Positions 1-12,041 of a DNA stretch of 64,000 bases are shown in pieces. Position 1 is the first letter of the stretch. Each line of letters opens with the position of its first letter. The notes below the pieces were generated by a model. It saw only the letters and a program-made list of their open reading frames with translations, searched no databases and had not been told where the DNA came from. Both the position numbers and the translations under genes were made by a program. Source of the DNA: Rhizopus sp. PT2906 (Eukaryota > Mucoromycota > Mucoromycetes > Mucorales > Rhizopodaceae); contig JAMYHX010000179.1 in NCBI GenBank assembly GCA_025529335.1, positions 1 through 64,000 on the forward strand, given 5' to 3'.

Positions 1-2073
1 ATAGTAATCAATGGATTGTATAATCTATTTATTGGTTATAGAAGGCGATAAGGTATGATACTTGGTGGAATACAACAAACATGTTATAAAGAGCTTCAAA
101 ACAACAAAACAAGTAAGTTTTATTATTTAAAAATATTCGTATAGCTTAGTGCTTAGAGAGATATAAAGGCTCAAAGTTTTAATTTTTAGACGTGAAAACC
201 CTGTTGAAATCTGAAACATTAACGCCGAAAAAGTTATACCAACTTCAAAAAATAGGATATTTCAGGATACTCATTTTTAGATCAAATTTGAACATCTCAG
301 GTACATTGGCATATAACGTTTTCTTGTGATTATTTTGTGGGAAAAAAAGTAGATTAGTAATGAAAAGCGAAACCCTGTTTTTAAGGAAAAAGCAGCAAAT
401 TTTACCTATTTTTGAGTTTTTCGTAAGTTAAAAAATAAATCTAGGAGTAGTAGGTAGCATAATGCAACTAATTCATATCTATCTAACACTGTCTGGGGGT
501 ATATAAAAAGTACTTTATTATAGTATGATGAGATTGGTTATAGAAAAGAGAAAAGTTCCTGACACTGAAGATTGAAAACCATGAAAAACAATATGGAAAA
601 TACAATTATAGCTTTTTTAGGTTTGTTAAAAATAACTTAAAAATAAAGAAACTGCCAAATAGGTTCCTTGAGTATATTTAGCATTTATATAAATTAATAA
701 ATGTTACTCTAGTAGCCAATTACTGATGGGTTAATTTATCTAAGCTTAAATTATCCAGTATGTGGAAATAATTAATAACTCTTGAACATTTTATATAATA
801 TTAATTATACAATTTGACATGTTTCAATCTTAGATTTTCGTCTAAGATTTACTTAATAAATTTGATGTAATGAAAGACTAGTAGTGTTTGACTGCAGCTG
901 GTATACATTTTTCAGGCACTGTACTATGCAAAGCGCTTAATTCATTATAACGGAATATTCGTTGAACTGGACACATTTTTTACCCCCACCAGTCCGTTAT
1001 AATGAGTCCCAACTGTGTTGCTTATTGGAATGGACATAATAGACATATATATAAATATTCCAGAAATCAGCGTCTATTTGTGCGCAAATAAATTAAAAAC
1101 CCCGTTGTTACTCACACGACATGTATGGTCCAAGATCCAGAGTACATAATTCATCATATTTTTAGCATGCGTTTATTATTATCTTCGATTGAAGTGTTTT
1201 TTTTTATTATTGCATTTTATTATTTTAAGTAGTATAAACTCTATGAGTGATAAGTTACAACAAATTGGATTATTTCATGATTATTATAAAGATTTTTAAT
1301 ATGTAATTTTATTCAAAATTAAATTTTAAAGTTGTTGCCCTTAATGAGCAGCAGTGAATTTATGAATAATGCATCGTAATTTTATTAACTAACAGCTGCT
1401 ATTGAAGGAGTTTAGCGCAAATTTCAAGAATAAATCTTTCCTTCTCTGCTTGTTGAAACAAATAACGCAGCTGGAAAAATACTCATTATCAATGAATATC
1501 GACCCAAATGGACTAAAAAATTTAAAATGCATACAACAGCTGTAACGGTTTTCAAAATTTCAGTTTTATTATTATTTCATTAATTTGCTAGTTAAATTGT
1601 AAGGATCAAGTGTTCATTTTTAAGTGGGGTTTGTGGCTTCGTGATTTATTATAAATTAGAAATAGCCCTGAATCGACCAAAAGCAGCATATATTACGGTA
1701 ATTACAATTACCCGAAATTATTAAATAAACATCTTTTTTATGCATAGTCAATGATTTAGAATGTGTTTTACGCACTACCCCTAACTTTTGATAAGATATC
1801 GCATTTCTGATAATGATTTGAGTACCTAATGTATAAGCAAATGAATTCTAAAAAAAAAAAGCCGGATATTATGCAGACATCATTAATAAATAAATAATAT
1901 TTTACATATACAGTATAATGTATATGATGTATGGAATAAATTACTTAAGAATATATTAGCAGATATTCACAAATATAGACTTTATGATAAATATTATTAT
2001 ACGTTGTTTACGTCCAAATTTATTTTCTATGACATGAATTCTCTACTTATAATACGTAAAAACTAGCTGAATT
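1..2073. other. AT-rich intergenic region
   Basis: No reading frame with coding character is visible on either strand. The only structure noted is a 12-bp perfect inverted repeat (943-954 with 993-1004), listed separately. Confidence 0.6.
943..1004. repeat. Short perfect inverted repeat (12-bp arms)
   Basis: The arm CATTATAACGGA at 943-954 is matched by its exact reverse complement at 993-1004, with a 38-nt spacer. A CGTTATAA core is also seen at ends of pogo/Tc1-type transposons, so this could be a tiny transposon relic, but no coding sequence lies between the arms. Confidence 0.6.
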
Positions 2074-3931
2074 TCATTGCTTTTTTTTCGTTTTATCCAG
2101 TACTTTTTTGATATAAAGTTCCAGCAGCTCGATACAAACGCTAGCGTCTTCCAGGGAGTCATGGCCCTCAGTACCTGTCTGGATAAACTTCTTTAGGTGA
2201 GTCGAGGTTAATCCACGCAAACTGTTTCTATAAGGAAGACCATTTTTATGTGGGAAAAGCTTTATATACGATACTTATTAGTTTTTTTTTAAGAAAAATA
2301 TGTATAAACAAGTAAAACAACTTACAGCCACTGTATCAATCACATTGGTGTGAACGATTCTTAATGCATTTAAATCGTTTTCCAAACCATGGCCCACAAT
2401 AATAGTATCCTGATCAATATATTTGAAGAGCTCTTTTCTCAGACCCTCTAAATCGTACTTGACACCTTTCAACGTTGTGATACCACTATAATGTGAGTTT
2501 AGATCCACAATCATATTATATGGTAACACTATTTCGTCCACCAAGACCTTCATATCCTCATCAACTGCTGTCAAACGAATTAGTTCCATTCCCGCAGTCG
2601 TGTATCCCATCTCACAATCCAATGCAACTAATCTTTGTCTTTTATCAGAAGTGATACGGGATGGTGCCTTGATATACGGAATTTTTTTGTGTAATACAGT
2701 TGTATCTTCATCTTTATAAACATGTGGACCTCTTGTACATCCCACGCTACCCAAAGGATCTTCACAACATGCGTATACTTTTTCTTTTAGCCCATCTACC
2801 TTCATTACTCTTATTCTATTAGGGTGGTACACACATGCATCCATATCATTTTTATCTAAAATGGCTTTGATCAGATAATCTTGTCGGCAGCGATCACACT
2901 CATGAATGGTGCCCACCATTTCAGTTGCTTTTAAAAACGACGAGTTTGTATCATCTAGTAAGTCAGGTAATGGATACTTTAATTCTTTCAACATATCTAA
3001 ACTGATGATACATTCGTTTATTCTATCTATCCAAGCCATTTTTGAAGCTGCTGCTTGTTTGGGATCAACCCATTCGCCATCCAAACCTATGTCTGTAGCA
3101 CCTGTACTGAGAGGTCGTTTTTTTAAATGCATAAGCGTATTTGCTGCTGATTGCTTATAACCTGCTAGATTAGATGTTGATGCTAAATTTTTTTCTTCTT
3201 GTTGTTTAGCATGCTCTGTTGCTATTGTTGGGCATTCTTCTAAAATAGGTTGATAAATACGAGTAAATGCTTCATATAATTTAGTTGCAATCAACTAGGA
3301 AAAAAAGTTTGAGTTATCGCTATAAAACACAATTGATATTATGTTTTACCTGTCGCACTTTGAGTGGTATATTAGATTTAATAGTAGGAATCACTGTTGG
3401 TGGTCCTTTAGGCTTTGCTTTAAACTATCAAACATATTTAGATTAAATCATCACTCAATGTTTTTGCATTTATTTGATAAAAACTTACTGTAGCTGTGTG
3501 TGCTGTTCTCTTCCTAGCCTCCAATGCACTTATAGCAATTGCTGGCTTTGCCAATGGTGATATTGTTTTGGGAGGTCTATTAATTATTGAAGAAGTCGGT
3601 TCATACTTTTTTGACGTAGGCACAGCTGACGCTGTCTTTGGAACTATCTTTGGCGCTACGATTTACATTATTTACGACTATATCTTAGAAAATGCATTAT
3701 GGGCTTACCTTCTGGAATAAGTGTAGGGATTATAGGAATTGGTCTGCTTGAAGAAGCCACAGGCTGTGTCTTTTTTGCCTGCTCTTTTACAAGCTTTTGC
3801 CGTTTAACTTGCTCTAACGGACGATCTTCATCAATTCTTTGTGTTTTATGAGAATAAAAGCAAGGATTACGAGAGCAGTTTGGATACAATGGACATGGAA
3901 TTGATTTAAAAAGACCCAATGATGGTAGCAT
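2074..3931 (-). CDS. rex3: RNA exonuclease, Rex3/REXO1 type (DEDD family)
   Basis: Five exons read on the minus strand: 3931-3709, 3489-3655, 3350-3424, 2326-3294 and 2074-2259, giving 539 aa. The N-terminus (MLPSLGLFKSIPCPLYPNC...) carries a CCCH-like zinc motif, as in fungal Rex3 proteins. The C-terminal half is a DEDD 3'-5' exonuclease: Exo I DCEMGYTT with the preceding ALD, an Exo II region GHGLENDLNALR, and Exo III HDSLEDA in the last exon. The family trims 3' ends of structured RNAs in the nucleus (RNase MRP RNA, snRNAs and rRNA precursors in yeast). The start is the first ATG of the zinc-motif exon. All four introns (53, 64, 55 and 66 nt) have GT...AG ends and keep frame. REXO1 is the animal relative with the same layout, so the Rex1/Rex3/Rex4 assignment is inference; the exonuclease class is firm. 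Confidence 0.88.
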
Positions 3932-4752
3932 ATTAATTGACGAAGAGTCAATTGCGAAAAAAAAATTTGTGCTCCTTCATTATGTTTTGATGAATGATGC
4001 TTATCGCCTGTTAAAATTAGAAACGGTAATAAAATAAACTGTAAAATATGCATCTTCAAAAGAATTATTTCTCCATCAAATGTAATGTACATTACAAAAA
4101 ATTACTTTATTTTAACTTGAAAATATACTGCTTACAAGCCAATATTTTTATTTTAAAGAGTTGAATGTATCTAAAGTATAGAATAATCCTTAAATTGAGT
4201 CAATTGAAGTTTCATGTGGAATTAAGATATCCTCTTGATTTATCGTCATCATACAAGGAAAAGCTTAGCATGTCCGTGAATTGAATTAAGTTTGAGCAGA
4301 AGAACACTATTAAGGCAGCCGGTAACAATTTGTTACTATTAAATGTGCATTGAATTTGGATATTCATGACAATATCATAAGAATAACGGTTCTAAAGTAA
4401 CGACAGTCAAGCATAAACGAGCAATTGGTTATAGTATACAATGTATCATATAAAGTGTCGATTTAAGACATGAATATACCTGTTTTGAACCCCTTTTTGC
4501 TCAATGATCTACATGGATAAACTAAAAAATCAATCACAACATAATGTATATTTCATATCGAGACTTGTAGCAATCGTATTTGTCCTTCAAATATCGTCAT
4601 ACCATTCAAAACCTGTCGTTATTAACCATTGTACTAGGAATAATACTTACGAATTTTTTGATACATCTTTTCAATCTATATATATATAAAGAGAAATACA
4701 CGTATGTAAAGAATAAAAGAATTTATAGATAATAAAACTTTAGAGTAATTTA
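3932..4752. other. Intergenic region, nothing recognised
   Basis: About 800 nt between two minus-strand genes. A 61-codon plus-strand frame near 4504-4689 has no family resemblance and is probably chance. The upstream region of the exonuclease gene and the 3' end of the autophagy gene must lie here. Confidence 0.5.
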
Positions 4753-7700
4753 TTAGGTATTGTAGCTATGAACTGAACTAGGAGTTAATATTGCTCTACT
4801 GCTATTGGCGACTTCACGAGGATGTGCAATGGAAGCAAGCCCAGAGTCATGAGCAACATGTCTCTTTTTGCTTGGATGCAGCTTATTGTTGCGCCAATTT
4901 TCAACTTCAATTAAATGATATGTGATACCATTACCAAGCCCATATGGGTTCGATTCGGGAACTGCCTCATCTGTAACATATTCAGTTATTGAGACAATTC
5001 TAGCTACGATCCATTCTCTACTTTGCATTTGGGCTGCAATATTTTCAGTGCTCTTCAAGAAATAATGAGGAGCATTAATATTGAAAGCGGCCCAAGGCTT
5101 ACCTGTGGAATTACGGGTAGGGAGGAGCAATGCCAAATCTCCTACTTTAAAACTAAATATGAAATGTGAGTTGTAAATCAATAATTGAATTAGTACATTT
5201 GCATTACTTTCTAAATGCGATCCTTTCAGTGTATTCTCTAGTTAATGAATCGTATTTTTCTACTAAACTAGTTAGAAAACAATGCAAACCAGCATAATAT
5301 AATAGCAAAAAGTACCTTTGATGCTTCGATATTCCTTTTTAAACTGCTTGGCTTGATTATAAGTGTCGCGAACATATTTGACAACACTAAATACAAATTT
5401 TTGGGTATTAACGCCAGATGATACTTGCAGTATTTCATTCCAAATAGCAGCATCGTCATCACTTGGAGTAACCATAGTAGTAAGAGCTATTAATTCACTC
5501 TTTTCCATTGGCATTTGTAATTGAGTAACTATTTCGAATATAACATGCTTTCTAAATTCTTCAAGTTTATCTGCCATTCTACTTGCAATAGATCGCCATT
5601 CATTATGTGTATCAATGAGATTAGAATAACCTTCAGTAACATCGGCTAATTCTTGTGTTGCTGCTTCAAGATTGTCTTTATTTATACCAAATTCCTTTTC
5701 GAATCCTTCTAGATTTTCTCTAAACAAATCTACATAACCATCCAAACTCATTAAATGCAGATCTTGGTCATTAGGTCGGAATCGTTTAAGTAGTTTTCTA
5801 ACAGCTACGTCTACTGCCTTTTGCTCTTCCTTGATAATTTTGAGTTCTTCATTTTTGGAATACCAATCATCTTGACATTGCTTCACCATAGATCGAGTTT
5901 GCTCTTGTAATTCTTTGATTTTTTCAGTTGCACGATCCTTTTCTTCCATATCAGCATGCATTTTACTCAACTGCTCTTCGTGTAATGCACGTTCTGTCTC
6001 TAATTTCTCTTTTACAGCATCCATATTTTCACAGAGTTGCTCTAAACGACGTTGTAATTCCAATTGTTCGTGTTTGGTATCAGCTGTATTTTGTTTTTCT
6101 TGTTTAATTTGGCTATTTAATTGGTTGATTTCATCTTTGTGCTTTGATACGATGGAGTTGAGTTCTGAAGCATGTTTATTCTCAAGATCATTCTTTGAGC
6201 GTTTTTCATTATCAATTTGAGTACTCAATAGTTTGATTTCATTTTGATGATCATTAAAAATACAATTGAGCTCTGAAGAATGCTCAATTTCAAGATTCTT
6301 TTTCATGCGTTCCTCTTCCTCTAATTTATATTGTAGATCAGACAACTAAAATAATGGTGGTTAGTACAGGTTAAATGATTTTTTCTTTTCAATACAATCA
6401 AACTACCTTGGCGTTAAAATCTTCTTCTGCGCTTGCAATTCTAAAGTCTGCCGATTTATCTTTATTTTTAATTTCATTCAAGAACTGTTGAAAAAGATGT
6501 TAAAAAAGTAATGTTATTACAAAGCAACAGCATTGACTTACACTTCGTTTAGCAGATTCGAGATCTTCTTTTTCGGTTTCCAACTGAAATATAAAAAGTT
6601 GTTAGTAATCTACATAATAATAATAACAATTATTCAAATCAGCAATTTACGTTTTTGATCATGTCTTTCAATTGACTAATTTCCTCTGTTTGATCCAAAC
6701 TTTCTTGCTCTAAACGATCGATTTCTTCTTTTGCAACATCAAGTTCAGCTTTTGTAATGGTTAATTCCTTTTCAGATATATCCTTTTCAGACTGAATCGA
6801 TTCCTTTTCTCGCCTCAACTCTTCAATCTCTCGCTTTAATCCTTCATTGTCTTCTAATAATGTTTTGTCGTTGCCAACCAATTGATATATGGATGAAGTA
6901 GGTGAGGTCAGTTTAGAAGATCTAATATCCACTGTATCTATATCGAGCATAGATTGTCTAATTTCCTCAGGCTTTATCATAGCCATTGAACCTTGTATTT
7001 CTCCAAATGCTATGGGATCAGCTGCATCAAATAAATTGTCTTTAATAGAAGTAACCCATTGCAACTTCATGCTATCCAATTCCTTTTTCATATTGTCAAG
7101 AATATTGAATAGCGATTTATCTTTTTCTGTTCTTCTTAGAGAACCACTAGAGTCACTACGACCACTGCTACTTCCAGGACTATCCGATGCTCGAGAACTG
7201 CTTGCAATTCCCGGTGTATCCACATAAAGATGATGAATAACAGAAATAAACTCGGTAATATCTTCAATACGCAAATTAATACGGGTATTATCGTCGTTGC
7301 CATTAACTGAAATTTCGGATTGAGGGGATGCTTTATCGATCTCAAGCACTAAAATAAGTTCTAAATGTAAGATAATGTAACAATATTCAAACACATGTAC
7401 TTACTTGAAAGTTTAAATGGAATTTCTTTAATGACTTTTAGTCTAAAATATTCTCTACGGGTTTCTTCAATGGATCGATATTGACCTAGAACATCACCTA
7501 TTAAGCTTGAATTTGTAACAAGGAGCTATTTTAATGATAAGATAAGTCTGTAATCTAATCAGGTACAATTTCAGTATATTTACAGTTGTGTATTCCTTTC
7601 TACGAAGCAATTCAATCATAATAGTACCCTAAACTTATGTCAATAAATATATACAAATTGAATGTTTATATTTGTAAATACTTACATATGAAAATACAAT

Positions 7701-9378
7701 TTGAGGAAGGATTTGTAAATCATTGCTTTTATATCTCTGATGAAAGCTTTCCATAAAATTTACATTGCTGTCCATTTTAATGTTCACTTCATGTAGCATC
7801 ATTTGGAAACTGGAGATTATTCTCATGCAATTAATAAAAACAGAGATTGCCTTTCTTTTTGAATTTAACAGTTGTTCTGTTCTTTGCCGTACAGCTAGCT
7901 CGCATTTAGCCATTTCAGGCAATAATTCTTTGATGTTTATTGCTGCAAAATGTAAAAATGAATCAAAAACTTTTGAAGCTGATGAAGAATTTTTTGAACC
8001 TCTTCTTGTTAATGCATTAGAGAATGATCCAATAGCAGACATATCAGCTCCGGGAGAAACACCATCGTTTGAGAGTGTTGTTGATTCACCAAAACGAGAA
8101 TCAACTAATGATAGTGAATTGAATTGTGCTGATAAAGGTGTTTCACTCAAGAGCGAAAGTTTCTCATAAGCTCGCTGTAAATCTCGCTTAACTTTGGTTC
8201 GTTTTTCTTTTAGTTTTTTCATAAATCCGTTGATTTCTTCAAAAAGATCATGCAAATAATACATGTTGATGCTTCTTTGAACTCTGTCTTGTAAAAAGTT
8301 GGTATCGGCGTCTATTTGATCGATAAAGGTTTTCATTTCAGCGGAATCTACTGATAAACGATCGCATAATTTTACTGTATCTGATTTGGTTTGGACTATA
8401 ATCTTTTTATCTACAAAATCAATCAAATATTGTTTGGATTGATCATCGGGTATTAAGACTTTTCTAACTGAATCATGTATTTTAAGCTTGCTCAAGAATA
8501 ATAAATCTCGATCGACATTAACTAAAATTGGTCTTTGTTTAGCTAATTCTTGATCTGCTTTCCGTAAATATCTAGACAGCCTTGTTTTAGTAGGGCTTGA
8601 ATGTGTTTCGAGGTTTTTCATTGCAACATTCAATGCATTTCTTTGTATTTCGAGTTCATTTACTATTTTGCCAGACAACTCAAAGTGCGTAGTTGATGTA
8701 TCTAATAATGACTGAAAGAAAAAAAAAAATGTTAATATCAATTTGTCCATGAGGATATGCAATATATTTACCCTGCTATAATTATCAATAGCATTGAATA
8801 ATTTTAGAGATTCCTTGCAGGAATCGTCAACTGATAATGTTTTAATCGACTTTTTAAATTGCTTGGTTAATGAGATTCCTATAGTTTAAAAATATTACTT
8901 TCAATAAACTTCAAATTGAGTAAAACAAACCACTTTATACCATCAATTGGAAGTATCAAACGTTCTAATACTGGTATTTCTTCTTCCAATACAAACTGGA
9001 TATTTTCTTCTTCTTCAGAAAGATAACATCTGGTATCATAGCATAAAACAATAGATTCATCCTACAAGAAAAAACATTGTTATCATGCTTATTCGATGAT
9101 TATTGCGAATAAAACGTACGCTTCCTTGAGACTGAATCACTTGAGTTAAGTTCGTATCTCTAACTTGAATACCTAGACTTGTCATCAACACTTGATTTTC
9201 AGTAGGTACTCCACAAGCATTTTCTATTGTCTCTTTTAATTCAAATAAACTGAAAAAAAAAATATCAGTTAGTTTCCTTTTCCTTGGTTTTGACACTCTA
9301 CTTATTTATTTACGTTTTGATATTATTGGTATTAGAACATTTTATTTGTATTCCGGTTTCAGATCTATACACTTTCAT
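4753..9378 (-). CDS. atg11: Autophagy-related protein 11 (selective autophagy scaffold)
   Basis: Thirteen exons: 9378-9314, 9249-9120, 9061-8941, 8878-8772, 8711-7686, 7628-7584, 7525-7405, 7348-6651, 6583-6542, 6484-6407, 6345-5316, 5262-5208 and 5152-4753, summing to 1305 aa in one open frame. The N-terminus (MKVYRSETGIQIKC...) is the ubiquitin-like start of the family. A helical body follows, then long coiled coils (exons 8-11, rich in Glu/Lys/Gln). The C-terminus has the diagnostic ATG11/FIP200-claw signature: RNFKVGDLALLLPTRN, then WAAFNINAPHYFL. Atg11/FIP200 bridges cargo receptors to the Atg1/ULK1 kinase at the forming autophagosome. Length is in the usual range (about 1100-1600 aa). 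All introns are GT-AG and short. Identity is firm; single exon borders could shift by a few bases. Confidence 0.92.
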
Positions 9379-11450
9379 TTTATTTTATAGTTTATTGGAA
9401 AAAAAAAGCAAGCAAAAAGTAAGAGAAAAGAAGAAATAAAAGTATCAAGCACTAAGCTGGTTTTTTTTCTGGCATAAGCCCTTCTTTTTTTTTTATTTTT
9501 TTTTCAATGCAATTATCACACAGCGCTTACTTGTTTAGGAAATAAAAGTATCAGAAAAAAAGACAAGGATGTGAAAGTTAAAAAAGCCCATTTAGTCTCC
9601 TTTTCAAATCAAGTTCATTTAACTAAAATTGATCAGATAAGATGCAGTGCAATACCTTGTTAAATTGGTTATTAAACCTTTAAAGTATTCATCTTATACT
9701 ATCATTAAATAGAAAAAAGGGGTAAGGTGATTGGTACTACAAACAATACCTAAAAGTCATAGGTGCTTGATATCATCATTTGCTTCGAGATATCCCACCA
9801 TTTTAATGTTCATGTGATAATTTTTTCTATGCAAAATGTCAAAATACCAGCATGTATCCGGTTGCTACGCAATTATTTAATTCTTCAAGTCATTTAACAT
9901 AGTAACAATCTTGTCTTTTTAATTTATTAAATCCAGATTCCATGCAACTACCATAAAATTGACATTTTCATACGATAATTCATGTTAAATTGGATGAAAG
10001 AATGTCTTTTACCAGTTGAATTCAAATTAAATTTCTAATTTTTAAATACTTAAAATTTTTTGATTAAAAACATCTTAAAAGAACGGCTATAGAAACATAA
10101 ATATAATTTATTATTATTTTCAAGATACTTTGTAGTATCACAGCAATATACTACGTAGTTTTATGCTTTTATAGCAACAAATTCATGGTAAAACAAACTA
10201 AAAACAGTACAAAATGTGGTGAAACCGACGATTGAAATGTTGAAATTGCAGTACAGTGTTTTTGGAATACAACAACAATTGTCGCAATTTATTTTCGTAT
10301 TTGCGCATGCTAAAGCCATTTTAACATTGATATTTGATCGAGACAGTTTCATTTACAAGATAAAAACTCCTTAAATCGGGCAAAACCCACATTTATAACC
10401 CATATTCATTATCTAAACAACTCAAACTCTAAAAAAAAAAGTCAATCTTTTAACATGCTATGATCAATTACGTCTGAATCAACAAAAAAAAAAACTACAA
10501 CATATTTGTATTCAGTGAAACGTGCAATGAAATGCCATTGTGCAACTAAATGTCGCACAAAACAAGCATTTTAAAAAGCGTTTTTTTGACGATTTTTGGG
10601 CGTTTCTGATGCTCGGAATCATACCAAACAATTGCTCTCGTTCAGTAGTTATATCATATAACAATTCTGAATTTTTTTTGGATCGATAATTTTTCATCGA
10701 TTTCGACCCTCCTGGGGATGAGGTACCATAAGCAAAAAATTGAGTTTCGGACATATTTGAATTTTTCACCGCAAAAACGAGACTTTTTTCTAAGGTAAAT
10801 ATTAGCATCAAATGACCGTAAAAGATCGTTTTTTTACGTGGTCAAGCCCAATGGCAATTTTCAAAATGATTTGATTGACTTTTCCCCAAGAAACGGTTAT
10901 TTTTATAAACTAAAATAACTTGTAATTTTTATTAGAAAAATTATCATTAAATAGTACCACTCGATGCGCGCAGAAAAGTACTACAATTAATGTTTAGTAT
11001 ACAAGATTATTTTACTACATAATTTTCAAAGATATGATCGAAAAAGTCTCAACTTTTTCAAAAAAATGACACTTTTCAACAGATTTGAGAATTTGAGATT
11101 TTCTAATTTTAAGTGCCGCTTTGACTGATAAATCCATATTTGCAGTTTTTAACTAAAATAAATAAAAATGGAACCCCAATTTTAATGTTCGCCAAATCAG
11201 AGACTTTGAAAACCTAAGCTCATTTCTATTGCAAAAGTTACACTGGAAACTATGCAGAGATGGTTGTAGTATTCGTAAGTTTAAACTTATATTGCATTTT
11301 ATTTGTAAAAGAATCCGAATACTCAATAACCAGAAAATTAAATATAAAAGGATATAAATGAAATCAACAACAAAGGAGGATGGATATAGAAAAGAAAAGG
11401 TTCATACATTGCCATTGATTTAAAATAAATACTCTTGCTTATCTTGTTAA
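9379..11450. other. AT-rich intergenic region, possible decayed repeat
   Basis: No recognised gene. A 99-codon minus-strand frame (10811-10512) contains a Ser/Lys/Arg-rich stretch (SPGGSKSMKNYRSKKNSEL). It has no start context, splice context or family I can name, and may be repeat debris. Long A/T runs are scattered throughout. Confidence 0.4.
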
Positions 11451-12041
11451 AAAAAAAACTGCCTCTGTGTCTACAGTGACACTATTACCAGCAAAAGAAG
11501 GAGCAAAGAATTAATAAGACAAAAGTTTCTTGATCAAGCTTGTTCAAATGAAAAAAGGTTTATTAATCAAGGTCAAAGAGGTAACACCATTGCATTTGTT
11601 GGTGATAGAGGATACTCAGTAGGATCACGTATCAAAGGACTTCAAAAATACGATGGCAAATGGAAACCTCAAAACCATTCAAGGTACATCTCAACAATTA
11701 TTACCAATGAGTATAGTATATCACAAATTTGTATTTATTGTTTTCATAAAACTACTCATCCTGTACATATAGTTGATAATACATTGAAAACCAATAATGG
11801 AACATCTGCTTGCACAAATCCAGCATGCATCCTAGTCAAATCAAGCTCCTCCCACAAAGAGAGAGATCCCATATCTTCTCTTGCAATTGGTTTATTAGGC
11901 TTATCGTATTTTGCACTTGGTGTTCCCTTTCCTCCATTCAATCCTAGCGTCGGTTACTGTCACATCGACTTTACCAATATCACCACTACCTTCATTACAA
12001 GAAGCGTAGCACGGCTGGAGCTCAATGAACTTAATACTTAG
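11451..12041 (+). mobile_element. Fanzor (eukaryotic TnpB-like) C-terminal remnant
   Basis: An open frame of about 195 codons with no in-frame upstream start: a stop lies at 11448-11450, and no RuvC-I core was found upstream. In order it shows a basic stretch, then AFVGDRGYSVGSRIKG, then TNEYSISQICIYCF, then GTSACTNPAC, then HKERDPISSLAIGL, ending at TAG 12039-12041. The NEY(T)SQ-CxxC ... CxxxxC ... RDxxSALAI order matches the zinc finger and RuvC-III (catalytic Asp in RD) end of TnpB/Fanzor nucleases, which are RNA-guided and carried by transposons. The N-terminal two thirds are missing or unrecognisable, so this is a relic rather than a working nuclease. A related Mucoromycota repeat family without nuclease activity is possible. 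The assignment is by motif reading from memory. Confidence 0.55.

Noticed and set aside
10512..10811. 99-codon minus-strand frame as a gene
   Set aside because: No start or splice context, no recognised family; kept only as possible repeat debris.
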